Source: Stappia sp. BW2 (GTDB taxonomy: Bacteria; Pseudomonadota; Alphaproteobacteria; Rhizobiales; Stappiaceae). From it: a DNA stretch of 56,928 nt. A program made the position numbers and the translations under genes. The stretch spans positions 1 through 56,928 of the forward strand of contig NZ_VIRG01000041.1 in NCBI RefSeq assembly GCF_008107695.1. The letters run 5' to 3'. Below the pieces are notes generated by a model. The model did no database searches, was not told the origin of the DNA, and saw nothing but the letters and a program-made list of their open reading frames with translations. Positions 11,401 through 19,081 of the stretch are shown here, in pieces. Each line of letters begins with the position of its first letter. Position 1 is the first letter of the stretch.

Positions 11401-12299
11401 TTCAGGTCTCGAATGGAGGCGCTGACATTGAGCGGATCGAGTTCGCCGATGGCAGTGTCTACAGCCGTCTTGTCTGGCGAGAAGATGGCCGCCTGGAACT
11501 CCATGGCACGGACGGCTCCGAGGTCATGGTCGGCACCGGCCATGACGATTTCCTCTTTGGCGGCGACGGCAACGATGTTCTGGATGTGGGCGCAGGGAAC
11601 GGGAGCTGGCAGCATGCAAGGGGACAGATGGGCGACGATACCTATCTGATCGGAACTGACAGCGGCTCGACCACGGTTCATGAAGGCCCTGATGCAGGGA
11701 CGGACACGGTCCGGTTCAAAGACCTGGTTCTCTCGGATCTAAGCTTCAGCTATCTCGACACCGATCCGTCCGGCAGCTACGGCCGGGCTTTGCTCCTGTC
11801 CTGGAACGTGGACGGCCTCACAGGCAAGGTGCAGATCTCGAACGAGGGCGATGACATCGAGCGGATCGAGTTCGCCGATGGCACGACGCTCAGCAAGATC
11901 GAACTGGCAAGCGACGGAAGCGTGATCCTTACCGGCACTGCAGGCAATGACGTGATTAGCGGTACCGCTGGAAACGACACCCTCATCGGCGGCAATGGCG
12001 CAGACATCCTCACCGGCGGTGCCGGCAATGACACGTTCGTCTTCACCGCGCTGAACTCACAAATTCCGCAAGCCATTCCAGCAGATATCGTCACTGACTT
12101 TGCCGCCGGCGCGGGTACGGACGATGTCCTGGAGCTGTCCTCAAGCCACTTCTCCGGCTTCGACGATGTTCTGGCCCGGGCGACGGAAAACGTCGCGGAT
12201 CGCAGTGTCACACTCAATGTCGGCCTGGACGCGCCCCTGGTGGTTCTGGAGGACGTTGCACTCGCCGACCTGCACCAGGACGACTTCCGCTTCGTGTGA
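2409..12299 (+). CDS. Giant secreted RTX protein with glycine zipper, Hint domain and DxDGDG repeats, 3296 aa
   Basis: A very large, probably type I-secreted calcium-binding protein. Domains in order: N-terminal region with a GxxxG zipper (glycines at 108, 112, 116, 120, 124, 128, 132); Gly/Ser/Asn-rich linker (about 325-425); Hint domain (429-555); a calcium-binding-like segment beginning LDLDGDGLEVTALD; about 23 repeats of roughly 54 residues, each with a DxDGDG-type loop (about 770-2010); a DUF4214-like domain (about 2110-2220); then RTX nonapeptide blocks (GGxGNDxx) from about 2285 to the end. The C-terminus (DIVTDFAAGAGTDDVLEL up to DDFRFV) resembles serralysin-type export signals. The start has a good ribosome site (GGTGGGA). 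The first 1.2 kb is AT-rich, unlike the rest. A tandem 849-bp duplication lies near the end. Role unknown; adhesin or effector are both possible. Confidence 0.85.
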   Translation: MVNPNGVIQPHPVGGFFSYGGTKYTPAPTYYNENITFSLEDLYPDLGGYFGSIVSGAGNILAEIPGASPVTKFVGKATGILGIGIDVYERSTDEDGLTFRDIAAVGGGIVTGALVGAAVGGPLGAFVGAVAGTLTADEISRIEALANDPIPSFRHNSGIGFQTINPSTAYVPTEVVEKPGDGLPSLPFGMKSEHLEYTTINGTRIIDVYTKVMHPFFSKLLKGYEIERIQITKEGVVTREVFPIDRNLDFQAIRDNSNHVEVTPEVKAIAEKIGSAVSLKHIVGALNSKFTEDQIVNGVRLGADDHTPGATIDFSTAAGAANRETSTAQSQSRGSSGWFGGNGPGDGSIAPGTGGGSSGGGTTPTPRSKPSNNNGDRDGNNPGNDNYSGGRNNGSSGSYGNSNTGGGGYDGRGGSSSSSTVGDHEQGTCFAAGTLILLADGSEKPIEEIQLEDEVMSFDSLGVLEARRVIDLIVHDDQHVMNIDGVLVTPNHPFLLPDGSFKPIGDLSVGDAIVRADGALHVIEHISPTDGVQTVYNFTVADLHTYVAAGFRVHNKFAAPVMLDLDGDGLEVTALDRSTVFLDTGGEGFLHRTAWAGEGDGVLYFDPDGRNDITEKRQFVFTEWDPTSTSDLEALASVFDSNGDGVLNASDTDFQKFKVMVTLADGSTVSKTLAELGITEIDLTADASNIELSDGSVITGKTTFTRADGSTGTVGDMLLASEEQGHRVTQVESVDGAGTRSLTTTAYAADGSKAYEIVSEVSADGLSITNRYDDDGDGVIDRIQTIETVVNGDGSRTETERNFSGSNLTTAVLTSREVTTKSADHKVETIERDSMGGGWFDQRETRTEAADGSFTIVVENLAQDGTVITSTSETVSLDGSQRIDGMDADGDGAADTIETHLVDKHADDSRPETVTVTNQDGSLHSKTVEEVEADNRSKVITRDFDGDGQIDQREILDITVTPGGGSTSRLEIRNGDGSLKSASTTVTSDDALNKTTELDRDGDGDIDLTTAETTTVNADGSRERTVTETNGDGSIRAMRKESLDADKVGQEIFVDLDQNGSIEADEKVSSVVIDAATQERTAAQWTRSADGSVLAKTTSITSADGLARTTESDLDGDGDIDLRVSDVTVRNGDGSSSRTVTTKNGDNSLRTIVVTETSADGLTKTVREDVDGDGAFEKKSVNTLELEADGGTTRTSSAYAGDETTLLSETVTTESADRRTRTITLDRDGDGTVDSTTVQVKGTDGAITRTVTEKAADGTVLGEVVSTASANGLVTTTAKDLDGDQVADVTQSSSTTLNADGRKTTVQRTENGDGSLRSTSTVIKSDDGLKIASKTDADGNGTYERIVTDETVLDADGGSTRTIKTRSQTGQLLSRTKIDTSDDGLITVERTDRDGDGSFDVVETSTTVLEADGDTVTTSETLEGGVLRASTTQTVSDNGRSSVTEENVNGDGKTDVRTSLTVADTGVATTLTQSLDTSGGVQSQSRAVASANGLSVTSETDADGNGAYETRSETVRVLNADGSVTTTVSAKAQNGTLQSRLVETVSADGLTTTRTQDFDGDGKTDEASVREAVIAADGTVTTTETVTARNGDLLMKSVETVSGDGRSSTLAIDADGNGINDRVTTKSVGDDGVTTTTVSSYSASGTLISRTTSSESGNGLDRSVSFDLNGNGFAERVLDQTTEIDADGTTTRTARHETGSGRLLAREDVTSSDDGLTVTTALDLDGVGGNDFVSTKTTEFGADGSTLEAWTTHGPGGQKGSATRETSGDGLEVAIEVDLDGDGDIDRSTSVTRNATGGATETSQLYGNGTSLQRSKTTVTSANERQRITTIDQDGDGKPDLRTQTNIDLSGNETTTWKDLAANGSTAEAIITRQANANGTSDLYRLDTDGDGSTDISRSTTVSYDSAGREIRVFEEKEGAAGVLAFKSTTTTSANGLTSTTATDSDGDGEIDTRAETKTVFNADGSTTTTSRDWHEDSGDLRSSYSETISADGRTITEEFDFDGNGVTDKTSVTKTSADGSTVVTETGYGDKGARKRAITTTSSDGLTTTVQRDGVTQTFSHSELGNGSYDWENGKTGADRITVSHKVDATGVETWEMTASTGTRSVRFDAAAKTRLLAEAARIYDAVLDRDMDASEIEVLVKYAAHGQLDLEDLASALLSSGEYKARYGSLTDAGFIAHAYQNTFGREIMLEDLGEHLAALKSGTSRAALIAELAESAEHIVVGNGHGETNNYDVFLIDTVKEDDLRASFGVDGLNIDTDEAKVLVGTNGGNTLTAASGGIVFGQAGNDTLNGTSGSEILVGGKGNDGLRGGTGNDTYLFNRGDGNDIIIDDGSGSNGDTLLFGPGIEIEDLNFARSGDHLVISFYPENTADAQAAEAEGLDQLTGSITIRYWFSDSAKRIERFAFDNGDAYWFGHINSFYSEPGVNINMFRRQGTGNDTFSADPGSDIIVGAEGNDTLYGNDGNDVLLGGEGDDRLYGGAGNDVLDAGDTAGGWQYLYGDAGDDTYLYKRENGKVFINYGEGAGNGSDTVQFTNLNLSDLTFTYHDYTANNPSNPEGIVLGFSWSSGTQSGELRIAQKGQHIERIEFADGSVYSRLVWREDGRVQLEGTTGNDLVIGTDFDDFLTGGSGDDVLDVGAGNGSWQHTRGGAGNDTYLIGKNSGNTVVHEASDAGMDTLQFKDLQLSDLTFSYLDTSNYGRALLLTWNKDGESGKVQVSNGGADIERIEFADGSVYSRLVWREDGRLELHGTDGSEVMVGTGHDDFLFGGDGNDVLDVGAGNGSWQHARGQMGDDTYLIGTDSGSTTVHEGPDAGTDTVRFKDLVLSDLSFSYLDTDPSGSYGRALLLSWNVDGLTGKVQISNEGDDIERIEFADGSVYSRLVWREDGRVQLEGTTGNDLVIGTDFDDFLTGGSGDDVLDVGAGNGSWQHTRGGAGNDTYLIGKNSGNTVVHEASDAGMDTLQFKDLQLSDLTFSYLDTSNYGRALLLTWNKDGESGKVQVSNGGADIERIEFADGSVYSRLVWREDGRLELHGTDGSEVMVGTGHDDFLFGGDGNDVLDVGAGNGSWQHARGQMGDDTYLIGTDSGSTTVHEGPDAGTDTVRFKDLVLSDLSFSYLDTDPSGSYGRALLLSWNVDGLTGKVQISNEGDDIERIEFADGTTLSKIELASDGSVILTGTAGNDVISGTAGNDTLIGGNGADILTGGAGNDTFVFTALNSQIPQAIPADIVTDFAAGAGTDDVLELSSSHFSGFDDVLARATENVADRSVTLNVGLDAPLVVLEDVALADLHQDDFRFV
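3693..4073 (+). other. Hint (bacterial intein-like) domain in the giant RTX protein
   Basis: Residues 429-555 form a compact Hint fold: it begins with Cys429 (CFAAGTLILLADGSEKPIEEI), has the block-B-like TPNHPF segment, and ends HTYVAAGFRVHN with the terminal His-Asn. The residue after Asn555 is Lys, not Cys, Ser or Thr, and there is no homing endonuclease, so it should cleave rather than splice. This would separate the zipper-bearing N-terminal 428 residues from the repeat-rich C-terminal part. Cleavage itself is inference. Confidence 0.8.
4719..8440 (+). repeat. About 23 in-frame protein repeats with DxDGDG loops
   Basis: Within the giant RTX gene, a unit of roughly 54 codons recurs: SADGLTxT, then DxDGDGxxD, then xxNADGSxxTT, then NGDGSLxS. 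Most loops keep the acidic/glycine pattern of EF-hand or thrombospondin type 3 calcium sites; at least one (near codon 840, DSMGGGWFD) is degenerate. Units are diverged in DNA, so the array is old compared with the 849-bp duplication further on. Confidence 0.8.
10158..11855 (+). repeat. Tandem duplication, 2 x 849 bp, in the giant RTX gene
   Basis: Bases 10158-11006 and 11007-11855 appear identical wherever I compared them, and a partial third copy (about 28 bases) starts at 11856 before diverging. The period is 283 codons, so the frame is kept. Each unit itself holds two older, diverged half-units of about 140 residues, both marked by RLVWREDGR and a HxxxGxxGxDTYLIG-type RTX segment. The near-perfect identity implies recent unequal recombination, or needs checking as an assembly artefact. 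Confidence 0.9.
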
Positions 12300-12310
12300 T
12301 GCCAAAGCCC

Positions 12311-12341
12311 CTGTCACGCAGACTGCGTGGCGGGTTTCTTT
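12311..12341 (+). terminator. Probable terminator after the giant RTX gene
   Basis: CACGCAG and CTGCGTG are perfect 7-bp arms separated by one base, extended on both sides by partial pairing, and followed by GGGTTTCTTT. It begins 12 bases after the stop codon at 12299. Confidence 0.55.
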
Positions 12342-12631
12342 ATCAAGAGAAACCCAGCGATTGGGTCGATAAGGCGCTCTGACCGCCGAGTGGTGAATTG
12401 AGACAATAGACGATCAGACTTGAAGTAGATCTCGCTTCTCTGCCAGGATCGGCCAGCCTGGCGTTTGCGGCGATGGGCTTCGCCGGCCACCTGGCTGGCA
12501 TATTTTGTGACACAGCGAATGAGCGTTGCATGGTCAACCTTAACGCCGCGTTCTTCAAGAGTTCCCTCAAAGTCGCAATACGATATGTGTATCGGGTGTC
12601 GAACAAGACAGCGAACAGAAACAGGTGGCAT
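12314..12631 (-). pseudogene. Decayed IS6-family transposase fragment
   Basis: The 105-residue frame matches the N-terminal part of IS6-family transposases: RHPIHISYCDFEGTLEERG corresponds to the usual RYPLSYRDLEELMAERG, followed by VDHATLIRCVTKYA and RRKRQAGRSWQRSEIYFK, where an intact enzyme has SWRMDETYIKV. The first catalytic Asp of the DDE triad is changed (Ser-Glu) and everything after this point is lost, apart from a short tail that may derive from a later part of the enzyme. It is therefore inactive. I could not see terminal inverted repeats. It marks an old insertion between the two RTX genes. Confidence 0.7.
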
Positions 12632-12907
12632 CGCCGGCTAGCTTCGCCATGCCGTCGTGCAGCGAACTTGCATTCATTCTAACGTCGGCCACCTTCTCGA
12701 AGATCGCGCGCCGCGTCGGATCAGCCAAGGCTGAATTTCTTTGACATGTTTACGAGAAATACTTTTAAGCGAACAGTTGTGAGAAAGACTATTCTCAGCG
12801 CGCAAAATCTTGTCTGCGTGCGCAAATTACTGCGTGCGATATAGCGTGCCGATCAGGACTGAGGAAATATTCCCGAAATAGATCGCAAGCTCATTTGGGG
12901 AAGAGAA
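12632..12907. other. Intergenic region upstream of the RTX toxin gene
   Basis: About 275 bases without a gene between the transposase remnant and the toxin start. It becomes AT-rich from about 12730, as expected for a promoter region, and ends with a strong ribosome site (GGGGAAGAG) just before the ATG at 12908. Confidence 0.5.
12741..12769 (+). promoter_or_regulatory. Candidate sigma-70-type promoter for the toxin operon
   Basis: A perfect -35 hexamer TTGACA (12741-12746) is followed after 17 bases by TTTAAG (12764-12769), a poor -10. The position, 139 bases before the toxin start, is plausible. The weak -10 makes this uncertain. Confidence 0.35.
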
Positions 12908-15900
12908 ATGGCAACCAGCACGGAGCACATCACTGAAGAGCTAGAGCGGATTATTGAAAGTCTGCCAGATAACAATGATGCGACTGAGACCGGCCCGAGC
13001 GGAAACCCATTCGTCGACTATGCTCGAGAAAACTTCGAAGCCGTTACGGGAAGCGAGTTCGACGGTCTCAATCGGCTGTCAGCCCAGTATCTGACTTACA
13101 ATATATGGACCTCGTACAACATTTTGAAAGCCGCCGGTGGAGTTGGCTCGGATAGCGCTTCGCAGGAGATGAACGCGCTGCGCCACAAGGCAGGATACCA
13201 TAACGCTATCGTCAATGTCATGTCGTCCATGGGTCGACATGGCTCCACCCTCGGAGCTATCAACGACGATGATGACGAGGCCTATAATATCGCTATAGCG
13301 AAGATGGCGTTTGATTCACTTCGAATGACCTTTCGAATTGTTTATCTCTTAAACGACAAGTTCAATGAAAAGTACGTGAAGGAAATCAAGGCCTGGTACC
13401 TAGATGATAAGAATAATCCCAAACACATTTTTGGAGAAAATAGTAACGAAGCTAAAGAATTTAGTGAAATAAAAAATAAATTAACTACGCAGGTCGATTC
13501 TTATTCTACCCTTATCCAGGAGCATCGGGAGTATCTTCAGGAACATAAGTCGCATCTGGAGAGTAAGAGCAATATTCTTGCGAGCCAGATTAACGACATC
13601 AACACTGAACGAGATTCCATCAATAATCTCTTGCCAGTCATTGCGGATCAGAAAGCACAGCTAGGCACTGAGATTGGTGCATTAAAAAAGACTATTGAGA
13701 AAGCCGAATCCAGCAACCCGGACGATCCCGGCGTGACTACGATGCAGTCAAAACTTGCATGGCTTGAACAACAACTTACAGATCTTGAAACTGAGAAGAC
13801 AGGATTGGAGGAACAATACAAGGTCCTTACAAATCAAATGCACGATCTGGATAATCAGAAAATAGATATAGCCACAACCATGCCCACTCTTGAGGCCGAG
13901 CTCAAGAACTCAGACACTCCCTACTACAACAATCACAAAATGAGCGGTAACATCGCCGACCTTGGGCTTGACGGCTTGGGTATCGTAACTGGGGCGTTGG
14001 GTCTTGCACTTGTTTCAAACACGGCCGATTCCACTGACTTACAAAAAACCTCCGCCAACCTCGCAATGAGCAGCTTTGCGATCGAAGGGCTGACCACGAT
14101 CGGGGCTGTGACAGCCGAATTGGGTGGTAGCAAGATGCCCACCATTATGAACAAGGGTTTCCGGGCAATTGCGTCAAGTCTTGGAACCGCTGCGATGGGT
14201 GTTGAGATTGCTAGCGTAGCGCAGCAATTGGACAATCCGGATCTTACAGACTATCAAAAGAACATGCTGCGAGCCGAACTCGGTATACAGGCGGTAGCGA
14301 TGGTCAGCGAAACGCTGACGGGAGTTTTTCTCGCGAGCGGCGCTTATTTTGGTGCAGCATCGACAGCAGCAAAAACAGCGTCGAAAGCTGTTCCTGTTTT
14401 GGGTGCCGTCACCGCGATCGCCGGTGCCTTCAGCCCGTCCACATGGTCGTATTTCTCAGACAAGCAAGATCAAATAGATGATCTAAAGGCAATCGAGGAC
14501 AGCCCTTCGGCCGCGCTGCTCGCCGAACTTATGGGAGCTCAGCTGAAAACGGAAATAAGGCATCACGCTGCAACGAAAGTCATTGATACAGCCACCGCGC
14601 TTGGTGCAACGCTGGTCGCAGGCGCTGGTATTGGAATTGGGATTGCTCTGGTCGGAGGCGCGGTTTCGGCGATCGTGCAGGCCACGCAGCAAGTGAAGTT
14701 CCGCCAAATCGCCGCTGGCATCGAAAAAAAGATGCGAACCGGACCAGACGGCCACGATCAAACGATCGAAGAATTTTTCCAACAGAGCTTTGACGCCCAA
14801 CAAGAGGAGACGCTCGCGGGCTTTGAAGACTTTTTTGATGAGCTAGTGGACGAGGGAGGCTACGAGAGTATTTTTACGCTCGGAAGCCAGACCTTGACAG
14901 ATATCGATGTACAACTTGCAGGTCAGACATATACTTCCGGTGAGTTGAACAAAACCGCCACTCACTACTTTGAAGAGTATTACGGCAACCAGCAGTGGTC
15001 TGACGTAGGGTTGGAGGCAAAGCTACAGGAAGGCAATGACGTAGTCGTTTTGACCGATCTGAGTGGCGCGGAGGCCTACCTTACCTTTACAAGTCCGCTT
15101 CTCGCAAGTGGTGTAGAGGATACAGATCGCGAGTCGGACGGGAAGAACAAACACGTCACTGAGTTACATATTTCTGATCTCGCCGGTTGGGAAATACAGG
15201 ATGTTGGCACAAACGCGACGACGTTCAACCTGTCTCAGGTCATCAACCGCGTAAAGCCTCTCGAAGAAGAGGTTTCTATAATCGACTTCGTCGTTCATGC
15301 CGGGGCGGGGGACGACACCTATATCGCCTATGACTCTGAGATCACTTTTCACGGGGGCGAGGGTCGGGATACGGCAACCTATGTTCGACTGGATCCAACG
15401 CTCCTAGCCAATATCCAGGGCAAAGACCTTGAAGAGTCAGGGCAGAAAGTTGCAAGAAGTTTTTACCCTACTCCTTCAACTGGGCTAGCGGGGTCGCTTT
15501 CTGCCGTTTCTGCTGTGACATCGGCCGTTGAGTCTGGCAATTCGCTTGATGTTAAGCAAGCTCTGGAACAGCTTTACGAACTCGCTTTCTCTGGGGAATC
15601 GCCAGATGAACAAGATGCGGAATTGGCGCTGATAACTGCCATACTACTGGGTTTGAATCCTGGAGATTCCTTAGGCATTCAGGTGTTTGCGAGCGGTGAC
15701 CTGACCACTGTCTTAAAAGTGATGGGAAAGGGCAGTGTCTACTATCAGGAATCGACAGAATTTAAACACACCAGCAGTGGGAAAGATTCGGAGAAACTCG
15801 AGGTTCGTTTCGTAGATGCCATAGAGCGCGAAGCTGATGAAATGCTTGTGGACCGCCTGTCATCCATCGAAGTCATTCAAGGGACACAGGCCGCCGACTT

Positions 15901-18900
15901 GTTTGAACTTAGTGAGAGCACCTCGGTCGAAGAGGTCCACGGCTTTGGCGGTAATGACATTATAAACGGCGGAGTAAGCACCCGTATTGCGGTTGGCGGT
16001 CAGGGTGACGACAAGATTGATCTATCCAAGGGAATAAAAGCCTTCATCGCCAAGGATAGCTTCGAGCAAAGCGATGTTGTTTATATCAATGGCGGCTCGG
16101 GTGTCGATACCGTCACCGTTGATCAGGAATTGACAAATACCCTTGCCGCCGCCTTTTCTGAAAAGGCGATATCACAAACTATTGCGCGTCAGATGGCGGC
16201 TTCACAATCTGGCGGCACGGATGATGGCACGGTGGCCAACATGTTTGCCGACTCGATGTGGATTACCGAAGATAACCCTTATGTTCGAATGATCCAGCAG
16301 GACGTTGAGTTTGTTAAATTCGGTCTGGATGAGGGAGCGCTTGTCCTCGACCCTGGCACATTAAGGTTCCGTTCTATCGACTCCAACGTCACCGAGTTGG
16401 GTGACCCGACATTCGCAAATGCATATTCCGCCATTTTCCCAGGCCTAATATCACAAGACCTGATGACAGATGGGGAATGGGACGGGCAATTGGTGGCCGA
16501 CTGGGTCGCCGCAGCTGACATGAAAGCGATTGACTTCATTGAAGGGCAAGTTAGTGGCATGATCGACGAGGGAAACCTCGTGAAGGTCACAGGCGCAATG
16601 TACCTTCTGACCGGGGAGACCGTTGAATTTCAGGTGGTTCAGGGCGACTTGGGTCTTGTCTTCGTCGACGGATCTTTGCTGGCCGAGAGTGCTGGCAGCG
16701 GACCTGCCTCTGCTTTCTCCTACACCGCGTCCACCGACGGGTTTGTAACAGTCGATTTTCTGATGACCGGAGACAGCGCGGCACAGGGAGAATATCACGC
16801 CGAGATCAAGATGCCAGGGCAATCGGAGTTCGAGCCGTTGGAGTCGATCTTGCCAGGTCGCTGGGCATCGGCAATGTTGACCCCTACCTTGAAGAAGATT
16901 GGCTCAGGGGAACAACAAACCGAAGATACGTACCATCTGCGCGACTACAATGACCTGACCAACAGTATTCTGTTTGATCAGACAACTGCTACCTACTCGA
17001 CACGTAACACCACCGTTACCTTCTTCGATGGTTTGCCGACGTTCTCGGATCATTACCAGTGGCAAAATGAGCTACCGCATACGATAGCTGACAATTGGAA
17101 CGGGGTCGTTGATCGTCGAAGTGCAACGGATATACTCGATGGTGTATTTGAGGACCCATCCAGCTATGCGGTTTTCGAAGGCGAGATTTACCTGTCTTCG
17201 GATAACGAATACACTTTCCGCAACAGCGGTGACGTTATCAGTAGTCTGATAATAAAAGATCTCAAGATCAGCAATGACGGGTATGAAGTTCGGGCTGACG
17301 TAGATGTGTTTGGCGTGATGCCGGGTGCAGGATCTGCTCAGTCCGGGTCTTTCGCGACGACTGAGAGCGGCTATTATCACTATAGCTACGTCGTACGTGC
17401 CGACAATACGGCATCGACCGAAACGCCCTCTCGCTACGGTTTGGAAATAAGATCTGGACAGGATGCTGAGTTTGAAAAATTCGACCCCCAAACTTTAGCA
17501 GCTGCCTATCTGGACGGTTATGCGAACCAACAGATTGGATACGACCGCAGCCTTACAATGATCGGCGATGAACTGGGTGAGTTTCTGAAGGGTGGCAACG
17601 GCGACGACTTCATCATTGGAATGGCGGGTAATGATACCATCTGGTCCGGTGGCGGTTTTGATATACTGATGGGCGCAGATGGGGACGATATTTTCTGGGT
17701 TGGTCGCCACGGTACATTGCAGGATACCCCCACCGGTCATGACGCAGTCATTGAGGTTTATGCCGAAGATTACAAGTTCAACACCTTTGTTTTCGGCCAT
17801 ATTTTCGATGGCTCAGCCGCAAACCTTGATGACGTAAACTTCGTCAGGAATCAGGACGACCTTCTGATCGTGAATACTAATGATCACGTGACAAGCGAAG
17901 GCTTTAGCGTGGAATCTTCTGTCACGCTTGTCGATTACTTCAAATTTGCGACAGCTGAGACGGACACCAATCAGCGCGTGATGAACACTGCGGGAGACTC
18001 GAAGATCTTCGACCGTAGCACATTGCTGGATGCGGCAAACGCCGCCGACGATGTTTTGCTCGACCAGATTGAAGGCGCTATTCTGCAAAACGACGAGTAT
18101 TTAGCTTTCATAGACAACGTGCGCCAACAATCTGCTGAATTTGACAGTATTCGCGATGGGAGCTGGATCGATGAGCAGATCGACCAGATCGAAGATACTC
18201 TGGCAACCGACTATAGAACAATTGGCGAAGTTGGAACCGAAAAAATTACGGATCAGTCGGTCAGGATTGATTTTGACAAGGAGTATGACAATCCGATCGT
18301 CTTTACATTTGTCTCCGGCTACGATGACGCCAGCCCTGTTGTTGCCCGCATCGCGAATATCGATGCCACCGGGTTTGAAATGTTCTTGCAGAAGCCCATC
18401 AACGAGGGGGGGCAATCGGAAGAGACTGTTTCTTACCTGGTGGTGGAGGAAGGCACTTACACCTTGCCGGACGGAACCGTTTTACATGCGATGACACAGG
18501 ATGTCGGCAAGGTTGCGAAGGAAGGCTTTGTGAGCGTTGATTTCGGAGATGTATTCAAAGCGGAAGGCGCGACCTCAGCGCTTACTCCGGCGGTGATGTC
18601 AAGTGTCCAGACGTACAACGGAACCGATTTCGTCAAGACGCGTACCAAGAACGTGTCCGAAGACGGAATGAAGATCGCGCTGGAGGAAGAGGAGAGCCGC
18701 GAGAACGGCGGACATACGACGGAAACGGTTGGTGTCCTTGCTATCGAGCGCGGGGTTGGTGGCTGGGCCGTGGGAGGGGCCGAGACTATGCTCTTTGAAG
18801 TTTCGAGTTTGACCTCCGTTACCGACGACGGAAAGACGGGAAACTTTCTCGCCTCTTTTGATGAACAACCAATCATATTCTCGTCCATGTCGACCTACGA

Positions 18901-19081
18901 TGGCAAAGACCCGGCCAGCGTGAGAATATCCTCATTCGACGAGGATAGTTTCAACATGTTTATCCAAGAGGACACTTCAGCAGGTGACGAAACGAAGCAC
19001 AGTGATGAGACCGTCGACTACTTCGCTTTCAACTCGGAAGGGTTCCTGTACGGGCACGACAACGACTTGCCCTTTTCATGA
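12908..19081 (+). CDS. RTX toxin-like protein, 2057 aa
   Basis: A large RTX protein, probably a secreted pore-forming toxin activated by fatty acylation, because a HlyC-type acyltransferase overlaps its stop codon. Visible parts: a helical N-terminal region with a long coiled coil (about 195-340, rich in Glu/Lys/Gln heptads); a hydrophobic, Gly/Ala-rich segment (about 345-600, for example GLGIVTGALGLALV and ATLVAGAGIGIGIALVGGAV) like the membrane-inserting domain of HlyA-type toxins; sparse RTX motifs (about 800-830, 985-1075, 1546-1597); a beta-rich segment around 1380-1525 that could be PA14-like; and three C-terminal repeats of about 85 residues (about 1776-2056) with NPIVFTF, FEMFLQ and EETVSYL-type motifs. 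It lacks the serralysin-type C-terminal signal of its neighbours. Start chosen for its ribosome site GGGGAAGAG. GC is lower than in flanking genes. Confidence 0.75.
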   Translation: MATSTEHITEELERIIESLPDNNDATETGPSGNPFVDYARENFEAVTGSEFDGLNRLSAQYLTYNIWTSYNILKAAGGVGSDSASQEMNALRHKAGYHNAIVNVMSSMGRHGSTLGAINDDDDEAYNIAIAKMAFDSLRMTFRIVYLLNDKFNEKYVKEIKAWYLDDKNNPKHIFGENSNEAKEFSEIKNKLTTQVDSYSTLIQEHREYLQEHKSHLESKSNILASQINDINTERDSINNLLPVIADQKAQLGTEIGALKKTIEKAESSNPDDPGVTTMQSKLAWLEQQLTDLETEKTGLEEQYKVLTNQMHDLDNQKIDIATTMPTLEAELKNSDTPYYNNHKMSGNIADLGLDGLGIVTGALGLALVSNTADSTDLQKTSANLAMSSFAIEGLTTIGAVTAELGGSKMPTIMNKGFRAIASSLGTAAMGVEIASVAQQLDNPDLTDYQKNMLRAELGIQAVAMVSETLTGVFLASGAYFGAASTAAKTASKAVPVLGAVTAIAGAFSPSTWSYFSDKQDQIDDLKAIEDSPSAALLAELMGAQLKTEIRHHAATKVIDTATALGATLVAGAGIGIGIALVGGAVSAIVQATQQVKFRQIAAGIEKKMRTGPDGHDQTIEEFFQQSFDAQQEETLAGFEDFFDELVDEGGYESIFTLGSQTLTDIDVQLAGQTYTSGELNKTATHYFEEYYGNQQWSDVGLEAKLQEGNDVVVLTDLSGAEAYLTFTSPLLASGVEDTDRESDGKNKHVTELHISDLAGWEIQDVGTNATTFNLSQVINRVKPLEEEVSIIDFVVHAGAGDDTYIAYDSEITFHGGEGRDTATYVRLDPTLLANIQGKDLEESGQKVARSFYPTPSTGLAGSLSAVSAVTSAVESGNSLDVKQALEQLYELAFSGESPDEQDAELALITAILLGLNPGDSLGIQVFASGDLTTVLKVMGKGSVYYQESTEFKHTSSGKDSEKLEVRFVDAIEREADEMLVDRLSSIEVIQGTQAADLFELSESTSVEEVHGFGGNDIINGGVSTRIAVGGQGDDKIDLSKGIKAFIAKDSFEQSDVVYINGGSGVDTVTVDQELTNTLAAAFSEKAISQTIARQMAASQSGGTDDGTVANMFADSMWITEDNPYVRMIQQDVEFVKFGLDEGALVLDPGTLRFRSIDSNVTELGDPTFANAYSAIFPGLISQDLMTDGEWDGQLVADWVAAADMKAIDFIEGQVSGMIDEGNLVKVTGAMYLLTGETVEFQVVQGDLGLVFVDGSLLAESAGSGPASAFSYTASTDGFVTVDFLMTGDSAAQGEYHAEIKMPGQSEFEPLESILPGRWASAMLTPTLKKIGSGEQQTEDTYHLRDYNDLTNSILFDQTTATYSTRNTTVTFFDGLPTFSDHYQWQNELPHTIADNWNGVVDRRSATDILDGVFEDPSSYAVFEGEIYLSSDNEYTFRNSGDVISSLIIKDLKISNDGYEVRADVDVFGVMPGAGSAQSGSFATTESGYYHYSYVVRADNTASTETPSRYGLEIRSGQDAEFEKFDPQTLAAAYLDGYANQQIGYDRSLTMIGDELGEFLKGGNGDDFIIGMAGNDTIWSGGGFDILMGADGDDIFWVGRHGTLQDTPTGHDAVIEVYAEDYKFNTFVFGHIFDGSAANLDDVNFVRNQDDLLIVNTNDHVTSEGFSVESSVTLVDYFKFATAETDTNQRVMNTAGDSKIFDRSTLLDAANAADDVLLDQIEGAILQNDEYLAFIDNVRQQSAEFDSIRDGSWIDEQIDQIEDTLATDYRTIGEVGTEKITDQSVRIDFDKEYDNPIVFTFVSGYDDASPVVARIANIDATGFEMFLQKPINEGGQSEETVSYLVVEEGTYTLPDGTVLHAMTQDVGKVAKEGFVSVDFGDVFKAEGATSALTPAVMSSVQTYNGTDFVKTRTKNVSEDGMKIALEEEESRENGGHTTETVGVLAIERGVGGWAVGGAETMLFEVSSLTSVTDDGKTGNFLASFDEQPIIFSSMSTYDGKDPASVRISSFDEDSFNMFIQEDTSAGDETKHSDETVDYFAFNSEGFLYGHDNDLPFS

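Noticed and set aside
10158..11855. CRISPR-like repeats
   Set aside because: The repeats are long, in frame and part of an RTX gene; no short direct repeats with unique spacers anywhere in the window.
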